A stretch of 64,000 nucleotides of DNA. Source: Auriscalpium vulgare (lineage: Eukaryota > Basidiomycota > Agaricomycetes > Russulales > Auriscalpiaceae). Made by a program: the position numbers and the translations under genes. Positions 11,671 to 23,910 of this stretch are shown here, one piece after another. Below the pieces are notes generated by a model. It did not search any database. It saw nothing but the letters and a program-made list of their open reading frames with translations, and was not told the origin of the DNA. Location: assembly GCA_019915015.1 (NCBI GenBank), contig JAHBBC010000020.1, positions 62,001 through 126,000 of the forward strand. The letters are read 5' to 3'. The stretch's first letter is position 1. Each line of letters begins with the position of its first letter.

Positions 11671-13200
11671 AGGCTTGGTGCGCGGATAGGGAGGAGAATG
11701 AAGGGTATGGCGTTGTCGCAGAGGGTCGTCGTCTGGTGGGAACCCGTCGCCCCGGGGGTTACGCCACTGGGCGTCCCGGACAACAGCTACATGACTGACA
11801 CTCAGACATGCTGTTTCAAGGCCTCAGGAGCTGGCAGGGCAGCCAAGCACTGGCTGCGTTGGACGATACGTGAGGGACTGGATTGAGGAGCATGTCGGGT
11901 GGCGGACACGTACCCGCTGACCCGCCGCTGTTGAGGCCCCATCTCCCGCGGAAGGCCAGCCGGACCCAGTCGTTTTGAATGAGCAAAGCATGCATTTGCA
12001 CCGGGACGTGTGTGTTCGGAGGTCATGGAACGATGGGGAGAAATCAGCCCTGGGTCAGCCAGATGAACGAGGCGTGGACGGGCGCCTTTCAACCCTGGCG
12101 ACAACTGCGACGCTCGAGTCTACGACGCCGACAACTCTCTTCGGTTCTCTTCAGCCTGCTTCTTCAAGCTCTGCATTACAAGATGATGGTCATCGGCGAT
12201 TGCGCTGTCCGAGCCATTCGACGGCGTGGCCACTTCATTGAAAACCGCGGCATACCCCATCGCGACATCTGGAGCCCGTCGTCTCTCCGCAGAGCGCGCT
12301 CAAATCATTTACGACCTTGCCTTAGAGCATGATGAGATGCGGGAAAGTAAGCACGATCAGCCTTTTGTCGCTTACTTAGAGTGCTTATGATTCACAGATA
12401 GTTCGAGGCGTGATTATTCACCGCCGACATGGACAGCGCTGCAGCGCGATGGGTTGTCAGTGAATGCGACATCGGAGGAAACCCTGCTCACATTCCCGCG
12501 GTCAGCAATGGCAGCAGATCCTGAAATGGTGAGCATGGGCCATGTATGCTAGTACGCCGTACATGACTCCCCCGCAGATGCCCTCCATCGTCCTCCGCCG
12601 CCCACACGTCAGCTCGAACGGCAGGCCAAGTCGTCCACAAGCCCTCGCACTCTACGATACGACCGCCCCGCCAGAATTACACACATGACGCTCGAACACA
12701 TCCTCCTGAACCCTCCTGCCGATGTGCCAACCACTCACTCCTCGGGCGCAGGCGACCATTGTACGCACTTAACCAACGTTAGTTCGTGACGACGCGGAAA
12801 TGGGTAGCAGAAGAGGGATGTCCGCCATACGTGTGCTAGAGGAGATCCAGCTTGCAGAGTGTCGAGGTAGGCTCACTGACTTTTTCCTTGAGTCTTACAC
12901 CTACCGCGTCTTAGTATCTCAATCCCGCGACGCCGCACTTCGCGCAAATACCCGGAATCTATCCGACCCAGCGAGTGGTATCTCTTTTCTTTTTACTCAC
13001 TGCTTGCGGCTCGCTGCCGTTTGCCGAGCGTCGCCTGTGCGCCTCGCGCTAGCTCGCGCTTCACCTTCCCAGCAGCTATTAAGTTCTTCCGATCGATCTC
13101 ACTTTAAATAACTAACTCTATATAGCAGGCCGCCTCCCCGCGAGGACGTCGCCGCCAGCGTGTACCTGACGCCTGGCAACACGTGCCCCGCTACCGGGTG
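11671..13200. other. Intergenic with an unidentified open frame
   Basis: A plus-strand frame around 12240-12390 reads plausibly as protein (ATSGARRLSAERAQIIYDLA, then LEHDEMRE), followed by a good GTAAGC donor. No start, partner exon or family could be assigned. The rest looks non-coding. This may be a decayed gene. Confidence 0.3.
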
Positions 13201-13210
13201 GTATATATAC
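13201..13210 (+). promoter_or_regulatory. TATA box of third CFEM gene
   Basis: GTATATATAC lies about 60 bp before the ATG at 13261. Confidence 0.6.
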
Positions 13211-13260
13211 TCCAGCTGCGCGCCATTCCTCCTGTCCCCCTGTCCACGACCCACGCCGAC

Positions 13261-13951
13261 ATGAAGTCCACGTACGCCCTCGCTGCCCTCGCTGCCCTCG
13301 CCATGCCCGCCGTCGCGCAGTCCTCGTCCGCTGTGCCCTCAGGCATCTCCAGCATCTCCCAGTGTATCCTCAGCTGCCTCGCCACCGCGACTTCCCAGGG
13401 CGGCTGCTCATCTTTGTGCGTCCCACCCACTGAATGTCCTTTGCCGGCACGATCTGACCGTAACATTCTGTGACGCAGCACGGATTTGCAGTGCGTGTGC
13501 ACCAACACCGCGTTCCAGACGGCCGCCGCGACGTGCCTCCAGTCGTCCTGCACGGCCGCCGACCAAAGCGCCGCGCTCCAGCTGCAGCAATCGCAGTGCG
13601 CCTCCAGTACGCCTCCCCAGTCACTCATTTGTTACTTCTTTGTCTAACTACCGCCACCCCATTCCAGTCTCGTCCGCGTCGACAGCCCCCGCCTCTGCCA
13701 CGTCCGCGCCATCCTCGTCCCCCTCCGCTGCTTCCTCGACAGCCTCATCCGTCAAGTCCTCGACCTCGTCGCCAGCGTCCTCCTCGACGGGCCCCGCGTC
13801 GTCCGTGCTATCGAGCCTCAGCAGCGCGACATCCAGCGCGGCCAGCACCTCGCCGAACGCGGCTGCCAAGGCGTGGACCGGCGCAGGCACGTGGGGCACC
13901 GTCGTGGTTGTTGCGGCGGGCGTGCTCGCGGGCGGTGCGCTCGTCGTGTGA
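13261..13951 (+). CDS. GPI-anchored CFEM-domain protein
   Basis: Exons are 13261-13415, 13479-13606 and 13668-13951, giving 188 aa. The signal peptide ends near MPAVAQ. One CFEM domain (about residues 34-94) has eight cysteines and the pre-CxC aspartate (FTDLQCVC). The Ser/Ala-rich stalk and hydrophobic tail ending GGALVV predict a GPI anchor. Exon 1 has exactly the length (155 nt) and phase of exon 1 in the 2896 gene, and both share a 128-nt exon, so they are close paralogs. Expected at the cell wall in haem/iron binding or surface interaction. Confidence 0.85.
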
Positions 13952-14085
13952 GCGCGCTGCAAACGTGCGTGCGTGCGCGGGCGGGCGGGTTCTGATGTGC
14001 AGGCGGTTGGTGTGAACGTGGACGCTACGGGTGGCATGGATCATTTCTCTATCGCTTCGCTTCTCTTCTTTTCTTTGCGTGCTTC

Positions 14086-14091
14086 TATATA
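14086..14091 (+). promoter_or_regulatory. TATA-like box before MYND fragment
   Basis: TATATA lies about 215 bp upstream of the ATG at 14306. It may be a relic of the promoter of the MYND fragment. Confidence 0.25.
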
Positions 14092-14305
14092 GGACGTCGT
14101 CAGCCGTTGTGCTGTGCTTCGTGACCCTGCTTCACGCCCCCAACGAGTACTTACCTCCAGGCTCTGGTATTTTTCTCGCTTCCTCTCTTCGACCTCGACC
14201 TCATCTCACGCGATTTCATACGCACGTTCTTCATACACCTTCTGCGCGTGGCCGCCCGTGTTCTAATTTCAACGCCTGTGTGCACTGGCCAACATTGGAT
14301 ATACC

Positions 14306-14895
14306 ATGGCGGTCTGCTGCTGTCGGTGCGCCAAACGCGAGCAAAAATCTGCGCTACGACGCTGCTCGCGCTGCCGTTATGTGTTTTACTGCTCAGATGC
14401 GTGCCAGGTTGCGAATTGGAGAGAATGCCACCAGTGGGATGCGAGTCCACCTGCAGGTACGTACCGTAGCGCTTCTGTCGGCTATTTCGTCCGCACTGAC
14501 GAAGCACTCTGTGACTGTCTTCTGTTGAGCTCGACGGCCTCGTCAGCTTCCACGAGCGGCAGTTCCGCGACAAGTTCGTCAGGTGCAATGTCGCGGTGCT
14601 CGCACGGTCGATCGTTGCCCTCCAACTAGCTCCCTCGGACGGCGCGCCGCCCCGCAGAAGTCTCTTATGGACAATACTATGAGCCCGCGAATATGTGCCT
14701 ACGCCGGGAGCACGAAGAAGAGCGCGAGGGAACCGGCGCGGCCGTGGTTGTCACTGCAGAGCCCGGGCGAGAAGAAATCCGCGTGCGGGTACTGATGCAC
14801 GAGGCAGGGCCAAGGCGTCGATGATAGACTACATTTTGGACAGGATCCCAGTAGATGAGGGGGGTCGGGCCCTTCAGGATATCCCATGGATATGA
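14306..14895 (+). pseudogene. Truncated MYND-family gene
   Basis: The helical N-terminal region is absent. The frame starts at an ATG just before the zinc finger (14306-14456: CCRCAKREQ, RRCSRCRYVFYC, CQVANW) and ends with the usual phase-1 donor. The family 3' splice acceptor AG is changed to GT, and the last zinc-binding cysteine is missing. Downstream pieces match the C-terminal family domain (LDGLVSFHERQF at about 14530, MIDYILDRIPVDEGGRAL at about 14821) but lie in different frames. I read this as a dead, rearranged copy. Confidence 0.65.
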
Positions 14896-14939
14896 CTCTA
14901 GCAGACTTCTTCGCTTGTTTTTGTACAGGGTGTGGTCAT

Positions 14940-15490
14940 CACAAGTGGGAAGATGGGGCATTTTGGTCATAATTTGAACCCAAACTAAGCTTGCTTTGTA
15001 GGCAATGTCGCGGCGCGGCCGGCACGGTCTTGATCGCGCGCCGCGCTCAAGCCTCACCGACCTCGGCGGCTCTATCTTCCTCCCAGCTCCAGCTTTACCT
15101 CTGCCTATACATGTCCGCGCCCGACGCTATCCTGAGACGATGGCTCAGGGTCAAAGAAGAGATCTCCGGAGCCCGAAGCAGATGACGCCGGGCCACCAAC
15201 TGGAGGGCGCCGGCCCATAGTATGGGCCTATGGAGGACGTGGCATGAGCAGGGGGTTCGGCGAAGGCGGAGGTGACAACAGGTCGACTTTCGAGGGCGGC
15301 GGGCGTGGAGATCTTGGAACACACCCGCGTAGGACAGTGGAGGTGCGCAAACCTCCCAGCGCCGTCCTGAGCTTGCTCTGAAATTCTTTCGCAGACGTAG
15401 CAATCGCTTTGCGCACTGTTCAGACTGTCCTCCATCTTTCTGCCCCACGCTGTTCCTGGTCCGCTAGGCCAGGTCTTCAGTTCATTTTGT
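14940..15490 (-). repeat. Dispersed repeat R1, copy 1
   Basis: On the minus strand this segment aligns by eye with 44580-44995 (minus) and 53160-53620 (plus). Shared blocks include a GCGCACCTC run, a CTTCGG(C/G)CTCCGG block, a TTTG(G/A)ACCCAA block, and TCTGCCCCACGCTGTTC found identically at about 15441 (plus strand) and about 45067. Weak protein similarity across copies (WVQ followed by M/I) hints at an old gene, but frames are broken. Confidence 0.45.
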
Positions 15491-15503
15491 GACATCGATA
15501 AAG

Positions 15504-15516
15504 TGTGACCGTCACA
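15504..15516. repeat. 13-bp palindrome upstream of Helitron ORF
   Basis: TGTGACCGTCACA is a perfect palindrome around a central C, about 150 bp before the Helitron start codon. It could be a promoter element or part of the element's end; neither is established. Confidence 0.3.
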
Positions 15517-15661
15517 GTCGCGATTCTTTGGTGGTGAATTTCAAATGCCTTTTGCCCGCTCTTTGTAATGCTTGCTAATCCTTTTGGTTGCTGAATCATC
15601 ACCTTTTGATTGGGGGGTACTTAATCGTTGACTCTCGCCGCTCTCCGCTATTTTTCATTCT

Positions 15662-18600
15662 ATGACTTCTCGGGGTCGTATTAGACGGTCGTTAGACGCG
15701 CGCGTCGTGGGATCGTCACAGGCTGCGTCAGCAGCTGGGTGGTCCGATCGCGCGCTCGATCATGACAGTCAGGCCGTCTCTACTGCCGGACGCTCTGTTG
15801 ATGGTCCGAGGTCTGCTGACGCTGGTCAGAATGGTCAAAGAGTTGTTGCTTCTGGTCATAGGGCGCACGATACGGACGGCCGTGTAGCGAGGCGTGTCGC
15901 ATTTCTGATACCGGATGACTTTGTTGGGGATGCTTCCGTCTTTGCCGCCTTTGGCGTGCCAATAAGAATGGCTCTAATTGAACAGTGGTATTCTTATTTG
16001 ACCACGGTGCCGCATGAGTACGTGTCGGATTCGGTACTGCCTCACATATCGTCGGGCACGATATGGGTCAGGACACCAGCACTCAACGTGCTTCTTGCTG
16101 GATATTCCCGTTGGACACGGTCTGACCTACTCGTGATGGCTAGACTGCATGGATGTTCTGTTTCTAGTTCGGCTTTGAAAGCCGAGGTTGTGAGTTTGCT
16201 GGGTGCTCATGCATGCCAGGTTTCCTGTAATTCAATCTGCTACCTGTTCTCTCCTGTGCGGTATGAGCGCATGACCCAGGGTGCGCAGAGTCGCCCTGTG
16301 CAGCCTGTGGTTCCGCCGGCACCCCGACGCCCGCGTCGTCCGCGTGTTCCGCAGCCGCTGTCCCTTGAACCGTCCCCACCGTCTGCACCGTCGGATGAGT
16401 TCCCATTTCCCTATTTCGCATCCGAGGAACTGCGACTCACCATTATACGAGAGTACCAGGAGCACATGAAACCCGATCGATGGGTGTATTGCGCGTGTGC
16501 GGTGTGCGGTCAACGGAAATTCTCTGATGAGCTGTTGACCGTGGGGATTGACGATGTCCCGCTTGAGGTCCTTCAGAACGAGCACATACCTTCTTTCGCA
16601 TGGCCAGAAGAGTATGATTTTGAGCTTTATCAGCGCGCGTTTCTGTGCCACCACGGCATGCATTCTGTGAGGGAGCTTGGTGATATTGATGTCTGCTCCA
16701 AATGTCGGCGTGCGCTTGCTCGAGGCAAGCAGCCGCGCGATAGTCTTGCGAATTTTCAGTGGTATGCACGAGAGCGTTTGCCTGATACTGTCACAGAAGC
16801 CTTTAAGTCAGCTACCCTCCATGAGCTGCAGTTGGTATCTGCCTGTCGAGCGACACGGGTGGCTATGACCTACGAAGGGACGTCAGGGATTCCCGGAGCG
16901 CAGCAGAGGTTCAATAAAGGGAATGTCGCTATCATTCCGCAAGATGTCGGCAAATTGCATACCTTTCTGCCTCCGTCACCGGCCGAGCTTGATTTTAGTA
17001 TATGCGTCGTCTTTGTATCTGCCGGCGTTGTGCCGGACGTTCGGAACCTGCCGCAATTGAGACCTGTGTTTGTTACGCGAAATCGTGTCGAGACTATGCT
17101 GAAGTTCCTTACCGAACATAATATCTTCTACAAGGAGGGCGGCGTCTCGTATAGTGCCGCCAATCTGGATGCTATCGTGGGTCCCGGTAACCCTATGCTG
17201 CCTAGGTTAACGGCTGCGATAGAAATCCGTTGGCTCAGCCCTGCCCAGTCGGCGCGTACAAATATTGTCAACTCTGGGTATGTTGACAGAGGCGACGCGT
17301 TTGTGGACATACCTCCGGACGAAGCTCTCTTGGAGACTATCGGTTTCGTGTCTAGTAATCGCACTGGTCTCAGTACCAATGCTTCAAAGGCGGATGCGAT
17401 GCGCTGGTGTTTGGGTGGAAAGCCGTACCTTACAGTCCGCGGGGATGGCCGTTTGTTTCCTGACCGCGATCCTCGTATGTTGACCTTTGTATTTCCACAA
17501 TTGGACCCTTTCGGGATCGGAGGATTCAATAACGAGCTCAGAAAGCGTGAGCAGGTGATTAGTTTCGAGCGGCAGATGAGGAATCTTCTGCTATTGTACG
17601 ACTCACCTTTTCAGCGCGATCAAGCCTTTCCGTTTGTGGGCTGGAACATTATCCAGAAGTTGGACTCGACACGTAACGTGCGATTCAAGGTGAACCATGC
17701 TGGATACAAGAGACTTTGTGCCCAGCTATTGTCGTCAGAGGATATATTGAGAGAGATGTGCGCAAAATGGCATGCAGATAAGCACGCCGTCCCTACCAGT
17801 AGACAAGAGAAGGATATGGTCCGCTTGCTGAATGAATTTCGCGCCGTTGCAAAAGACCTCAGAGGGAGTACAGGATATAAGATTAACATGCGCAACGAGA
17901 TTCGTGCGTTGATCAAAACTTACGGCTGTCCAGCTCTCTTCATAACTTTGAACCCGTCCGATATACATTCCGAGCTATTGCATGTCTTGTGTGGGCAGCC
18001 CACGTCGTCGTTCCGAGGTTTGTCTGCCTATGAGAGGGCTAAACAGGTTGCGGAAAATCCTGCCGCGGCCGCCGCGTTTTTTGATATCACCATGAAGGCT
18101 TTCATCCGGCTGGTTCTTCGGTACGGAGATGATCGGCCTGGACTGTTTGGAGTCTGCGAAGCGTACTATGGGACCGTTGAGGCGCAAGGGCGTGGGTCCC
18201 TTCACTGTCATATGCTGGTATGGTTAAAAGGAAATCTATCGCCGCAAGCTCTAAGAAATAAACTTGCCGAGGACCCCGTATTCAAGACGGATATGTTCCG
18301 ATGGGTGGAGTCTGTAATTCAATGCGAACTTCCAGGGATGTCCAGCGTCTTGTACAGATCTCCGGCAGTCGTGAAACCGGACGCCTTGCCGGGTTTCGAT
18401 CCTAGGATAGACGCCCCGCCGAAAGTTGCTGCCGATATGTCTGCAACAGAGCTCGAGCAATTTCGCGAGGCGTTTAGGGAATTTGTTAAGGAGCTTGCCA
18501 TCGTATGTAATTGGCACACTCACCATGAGACTTGCTGGAAAAGCCTTAAGCGAGGGGAGCCTCGCGATGATGCTCATTGTCGGATGAGGATTAGCGGCCA

Positions 18601-21600
18601 GACTAGAGCGTTGACGGAGCTCGATCCTGAAACACAATCCATCTTGCTTCGACGCTTGCATCCCTGGATAAACAACTTTAACGACATTGTTATATTCCTG
18701 TTGCGAAGTAATATGGATATAAAGTTTATCGGTTCTGGCGAGGCGGCGAAGGCGTTAGTGTTTTATGTTACGGATTATGTGACTAAATCGTCCCTACCTT
18801 TGCATTTGGGGCTCAAAGCATTGCTGTGTGCTGTTGAGCGTACCGCAAAGCTTCATCCTCCGGGTAGCGGGGTGGATGTAGGCACGGTCCATAAAAGTCT
18901 CATGACGAAGACGGTTAATGCTATTATGGGATCGGATGAGATGTCTCACCAGCAAGTCATGTCCTACCTAGTCGGTGGTGGAGACCACTACAGCAGCGAT
19001 CGTTTCAAAATATTGCACTGGGGAGACCTCGACCGCTATGTAGCGCGCTTGGAAGGACTCTGTGTTGCGGAGAGTCTGTCAGGTGATTACACCGAGGATC
19101 CGATCGTTACTGACCGGGACGAGGATTTTATGTTCTCTGAAACCACACCGGCTGAGGGAGACGGCGGTACTGATGCTGTACTGTCCATATCGAATGGCAA
19201 CGTAGGTATAAGCAGTTTTATTGCCGATTATACGATGCGATCGGACGATCCGAATTTTGAAGCTCTCACCGTGTGGGAGCATGCTGCCTTAGTGCATCGC
19301 ATGTTTATGGCAGCGCCGTCGCGGGTTGCTGACGAAGGAGGTGTCGATCGCAATTTAGATGAAGGTGAGGGCGATGAGCGCGAGGTTGAAGACGGCGGGA
19401 GAGGTGCTAAGCGCGTCAGATTTTTGTCGGAAGTTCACCCTTTATTCGGCACGCACGTTTCGCGTCTCCGGATTTCTAGGTTCGTGCCTGTCCTGCTGGG
19501 GCCCAATATACCTCGTAGGGATCGTACGGATGAAGAAAGGGAGCTTTGGTGTCGGGCTATGTTGATCTTGTTCAAGCCTTGGCGTGTGCTTGATGACTTG
19601 AAGGACCGCCGACAAAGTTGGACCGAGGCCTTTGAAGAATATGCGTTTCCCGATTCTGCGTTAAGATTAATTGGTAATATCCATGTCGAGAGTGAATGTC
19701 GAGATGCGCGAGTTGCCTACGACACCGCTCGAAGGCAAGGCGCTGTCGATAGTTTGATTGAAGGCTCCGGTGGGATGCATGTTGATGGGCCAGAAGGAGA
19801 TGCCTTATCAGAGCTCGCCGAGCGAGCGGACTCTCTGCTAGATACTATATTACTACCCGCGCAGTATGAGAACGGGGACGACGAACCCCTTGTACCCGGT
19901 GTTCCTGCTGCCAGCCGTGACCGTGCGCGTATTATCCAATGTCTGGACACTCTGCAGCGCGCTGGGATTGTTGCCAATACGCTCACCACAAATATGGCCT
20001 CGGATGCTGCGGGCATTTCTCCTTGCGGTTACGGATCTGCTGAGGAGCAAGAATTGCAGGCAAACATTATGAAAGGCTTGAAACGTACGAAACGCCCGGT
20101 GGCTCGAGAGATTATCGACGACTCTAATGATAATAATAATCTTCGTCGATCGGAAGGACATGCTGATACATACATCGATCAATTGGTTCTGGATCAACCG
20201 GATCGTGCGGTCGATGGCAGAAGTTGTGCCGGCGGCGAGGGCGTGTCCATCCTAGATGATGTACTGGATCAGCTAAATATTCTAGGCAACGAGGAGCAAG
20301 AGCGAGCAGTTCGCATGATTTCGAATCACGTACAGTCTGGCTCGGCGAATCAGTTCTTGCTTTATGTGTCAGGAATTGGAGGCACCGGAAAAAGTCACCT
20401 CATTAAGGCTATTCGAACCCTGTTCTCTAAACTGCAGATGACTCAAAGGCTGTTCATTGGCGCACCTACAGGCATTGCTGCTGTTTTGATCTCTGGGTAC
20501 ACGGTTCACGCGTTGACATTTCTTCCCAGCAGTGAGTTCAAGAAGCGCGAAAAGGAACTCATGGAAGCATGGGTCGGAGTAGACTGGCTGATAATAGACG
20601 AGGTATCGATGATTTCCGCCTTTTTCCTGTCGCAGGTGTCTGAGAGACTCGCTCAGGCTAAAGGCTACCCGAATAATGCAGATGGCTTACCGTTTGGAGG
20701 AGTCAACGTTGTTTTTCTAGGCGATTTCGGTCAGCTGAAACCTGTACAAATGAAGAGTCTTTTCTCTCAAAGTTTACTTACGGGATCGACGACAGCACTG
20801 ACCACTGTTAACGGACAGAAAGCTGTCAATGGTATCCACATCTGGAGGCAGGTTGACAAAGTGATCGAGCTGAGGAAGAACTGGCGGCAGCATGAAGATC
20901 CTCAGTACGCTGCTTTAGTTGCTAGAATTAGACTGGGGCGGGGCACAGACCGAGCAGTTTTTGGCAATCCCTCTGATTACACGGTGCTTTTGGGTCGTCA
21001 ACTGGAGAATCTCCTTAAGTACCACCCTGAAGAGGTAGAGGCATTTAGGGACGCACCTGTTATTGTTGCTACAAAGAATATTCGGGACGCGATCAACGAG
21101 CGTGTATCGTTAACTAAGGCTCGACAAACGTCTCAGAGTCTGTTCAGGTATTTCGCCCGCGACAGGGCTAATCGAAGGGCGGTTGGCGAACGGCTGGAGA
21201 GGGAGCTACGCTTGGTAGGTTCAACATTGAGTGATGACCTGTTGGGCTCCTTACCGCTGTTCATCGGCATGAAGGTGATGATATTAGAGAATATGGATAT
21301 TACTCACGGAATCGTAAATGGATCGGAAGGGATCGTTAGAGATGTCAAGTATACGGAGGGCCCGGGGGCTGTCGGTACGCAGATTGCGTGTACGTGTTTA
21401 TCGCCGGATGTGGCCTTTCTTGTCCCGGACTTCCCGAAGACGTTGTACCTGTGCACACTACGAGAAGGTCGTTCCATCATACTGCGTCAGATAACATCAC
21501 CAGATCCATAACTCGAGAGCAGTTACCTGTCCTGCCAGCATACTCCTATACGGACTACAAGAGCCAAGGCCGTTCGCTGGACTATGCCATAGTGGATATC

Positions 21601-21816
21601 GCTGGCTGCAGGAGCCTTCAAAGTCGATACGTCATGCTGTCTAGGGTGCGCACTTTAAAGGGACTAGCCATCTTGCGGTGGTTCCCCGCAAACCAGATAT
21701 CGGAAAGACTTAGTCACGAATTTGCCATAGAGTTCGAGCGACTGTCCGATCTAGAGCGGAAGACGAAGTTGACGTATGAGGCCGACCTAATGAATGGTTT
21801 GGGTACCATCCTGTGA
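15662..21816 (+). CDS. Helitron Rep/PIF1-type helicase, one frameshift
   Basis: A first frame of 1949 codons (15662-21511) continues in another frame to a stop at 21816, about 2050 codons in all. The N-terminus has cysteine-rich zinc-binding-like segments. A Helitron_like_N Rep domain carries the HUH nuclease motif (H848-C-H850, GSLHCHMLVWL) and the two-tyrosine motif YVTDYVTK (Y1035, Y1039) used to cut and join single-stranded DNA in rolling-circle transposition. The helicase part has Walker A GIGGTGKS (K1577), IIDEVSMI, FLGDFGQLKPV and, after the shift, TDYKSQG and YVMLSRV. Reading leaves the main frame in a CCCGGGGG run near 21359-21368 and resumes in frame at RYADCVYVF; one missing G explains it. 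The element may therefore be non-autonomous, unless this is a sequencing error. Flanking GC is higher than in the ORF. Confidence 0.85.
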
Positions 21817-21830
21817 GCGCATGGTTTGAA

Positions 21831-22735
21831 TACGGTCCTGTAGTTCACGCCCTCGAGCCCTATGGTGGCAAACGTCCATGTGCGTGCGGATGAGGGATCT
21901 GCGACTCACGATCGCTGCGTCGACATCCGGGACCTCTTTCAACGGGCATGCCCCGCCGACGCGTGCCGTCCAACCTGCTCACCCGCTCGCCCTCACACCC
22001 TTCGTCGAACACCACCGCCGGCATCGATAATTCTGTCACTGCCACAGAAAACCATACCCGCACCGCATGTGCACAGCCCCCGCAGCTCAAGCAGCTCAAG
22101 CAGTCTAGGTACCCAGTCAAGACATCGGTATCGGCGAGAACTAGCACAATGCCCTCGAAGCCGGAGGAGGGGGATGGACAAAGAGGATGAGAATCCGGAG
22201 AAGGAGTTTGGGCGGCCGATGGGAGAACAAAAGCCAGGCGTACAGTGAAGACGCGGCAGAGACGGGTGCGTGTTGACATAGACAACCAGCGCGAGCGTGT
22301 CGGTGCGGTGAGGACCCTGGTGACGATGACGACGACCGCCTGGCAGCGATGAAGATGACAACGGGTGCGTGGCGGCAACAAGCAAGAGACGAGCGAGGAG
22401 GGCACGTGGACCCGGCGGCCCCGCAGAGAGCGGGCGGGGCACTGGCAGCTATGTGCTTAGAGTACATACCTCTCTGTTCTCCGTACAATCCTGGGGGCAC
22501 CGAATGGAACGAGTTTATGTGCCTACGTCATCAGCAAAAGCCACAAAATCTTATGAAGCCAGGTGGCGGCCACCTCGCGCGGGCCGGAATATATTGCCAT
22601 ATAAGCTGCCCACATCCGAGGCGGCCGCGTCCACAATATAGGTACGTATCATACAATGCAATGTATGGCTATTTGAGATGGGTCCCGGTTCTATATATAC
22701 GCTGTGTCCGAGAGCCCGTCCAGGGCTACACATCA
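21831..22735. other. Helitron 3' flank, no gene supported
   Basis: Only low-complexity Arg/Ser/Pro frames. A TATATATA-like box lies at about 22690. The 3' end of the Helitron may lie here. Confidence 0.35.
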
Positions 22736-22739
22736 CAGG

Positions 22740-22975
22740 GCGCCGAAGCCGGCCCCTGCGACGAGTTCCTCGTCGTCACAGGCGTCCTCATCCAACCCGC
22801 GCTCCATGTCCTCAGCCTCGTCACAGTCCCACTCTGCTGCGGCATCGCAGTCCCACTGCGCCGCAGCTTCGCCCTTCCACTTGTCAGGGTCGCCTCATTC
22901 GTCCTCACACTCGTCGTCGGGCTCGGCTGCCAGCGCGTCTTCGTTGTCCTCGTCGGCCACATCGGTATTTGCTAT
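22740..22975 (+). repeat. Ser-rich segment, inverted copy at 29.0 kb
   Basis: A frame reading SSSSQASSSNPRSMSSASS and SGSPHSSSHSSSGSAAS resembles the minus-strand translation of about 28965-29125 (SGPPHSSSHSSSGQG). DNA similarity extends over roughly 200 bp in inverted orientation. No ATG in good context was found, so no CDS is called. Confidence 0.4.
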
Positions 22976-23584
22976 CATTGCTTTGCGCTATCTAATGCGT
23001 GGGCTCATGTTCGTGCGTATACTCGTCGTTCTGTGAGTGCACGCCGTTCTTCCGTGCTTCGAAAGATGTGTACGAGCGTGAGACGGCGTAGCGCAGCCCG
23101 CTGCGAGCGTGTTTTGAAGCGGTAGGAGTGGCCGAGCTGCTCGATGCGCTGGTGCATGTGCAGCCTGTGGTACTGCAAACCGAGCGACGCATTAATATTC
23201 GCGCGTGCAGGCAGATGAAGGGACAAAGGCAGACGCGTACCTGAGGTAGAGCACGCCCGTGATCCTGCCGCCCGGAAAGTCAGGAAAGGTATCGCTGCAC
23301 TCCTTCCCAACGTTCCGGACGTGGCCGAGCGTGGTGACGTGGCGCGCGATGCGCGATGACATGGCGCCAAAGCACATTCGGCACATCTTAAAGAAACGCG
23401 TGTTGATGAGCAGGGACGAGCGCGAGGTGGGGATGGTGTGAGGAAGGAGTGCGCATGCGCGGTGGCCGCGAGACGAGCATTCCTGATGGTGGGAGAAGAG
23501 CGATGACATGACAGCGCAGGCACGCTCGAATGTGTGCGCAGGGATAACAGGGCCTTCAAAGTATCCCTGCAGATACACGACCTG

Positions 23585-23910
23585 CCAAGGGAGCCCTCAG
23601 GCAGGACGCCAGTGCACGACCGCCCGTGTGCCCGCCTGAGGAGTGATGCCGCCTGCCCACGCCCCGTCACGGTGCACCAACACAGCGAAGCACAGTGACC
23701 TTGCGCGCGTTTGCGGGGGCCGTTTGACACCACTGTGTTGTGCTGTCAAGGTGGAAGGGTGCGACGGTGCGCCGATGTCAGGGTGAGACATCCGTGCGCA
23801 TACAGCGACCTTAGAGCTAAGGAAGGCACAAGTCATTACTTTTTCAGCAGCGTAAACAAAATGCAACGCACGGGCGATAGTCAAGCAAGACGGCCCTGAG
23901 CTGCGCTCGT
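23585..23910. repeat. Direct duplicate A (partner 25503-25715)
   Basis: It matches the partner over both halves and carries an extra segment of about 120 bp in the middle. On the minus strand both encode a similar FVYA peptide. Confidence 0.55.

Larger units (their letters stand above)
15500..21830 (+). mobile_element. Helitron transposon, ends not resolved
   Basis: The element is defined by its Rep/helicase gene. I could not identify the expected 5' TC or 3' CTRR-with-hairpin ends, so the limits given are only the neighbourhood of the coding region. Confidence 0.6.

Noticed and set aside
15504..15516. Palindrome as the Helitron 3' hairpin
   Set aside because: It lies at the 5' side of the ORF and is not followed by CTRR; kept only as a low-confidence repeat.
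22349..23125. 258-codon plus-strand frame with hydrophobic stretches
   Set aside because: It overlaps the Ser-rich repeat in another frame, has no domain or splice support, and the inverted copy at 29 kb is broken in the same frame.
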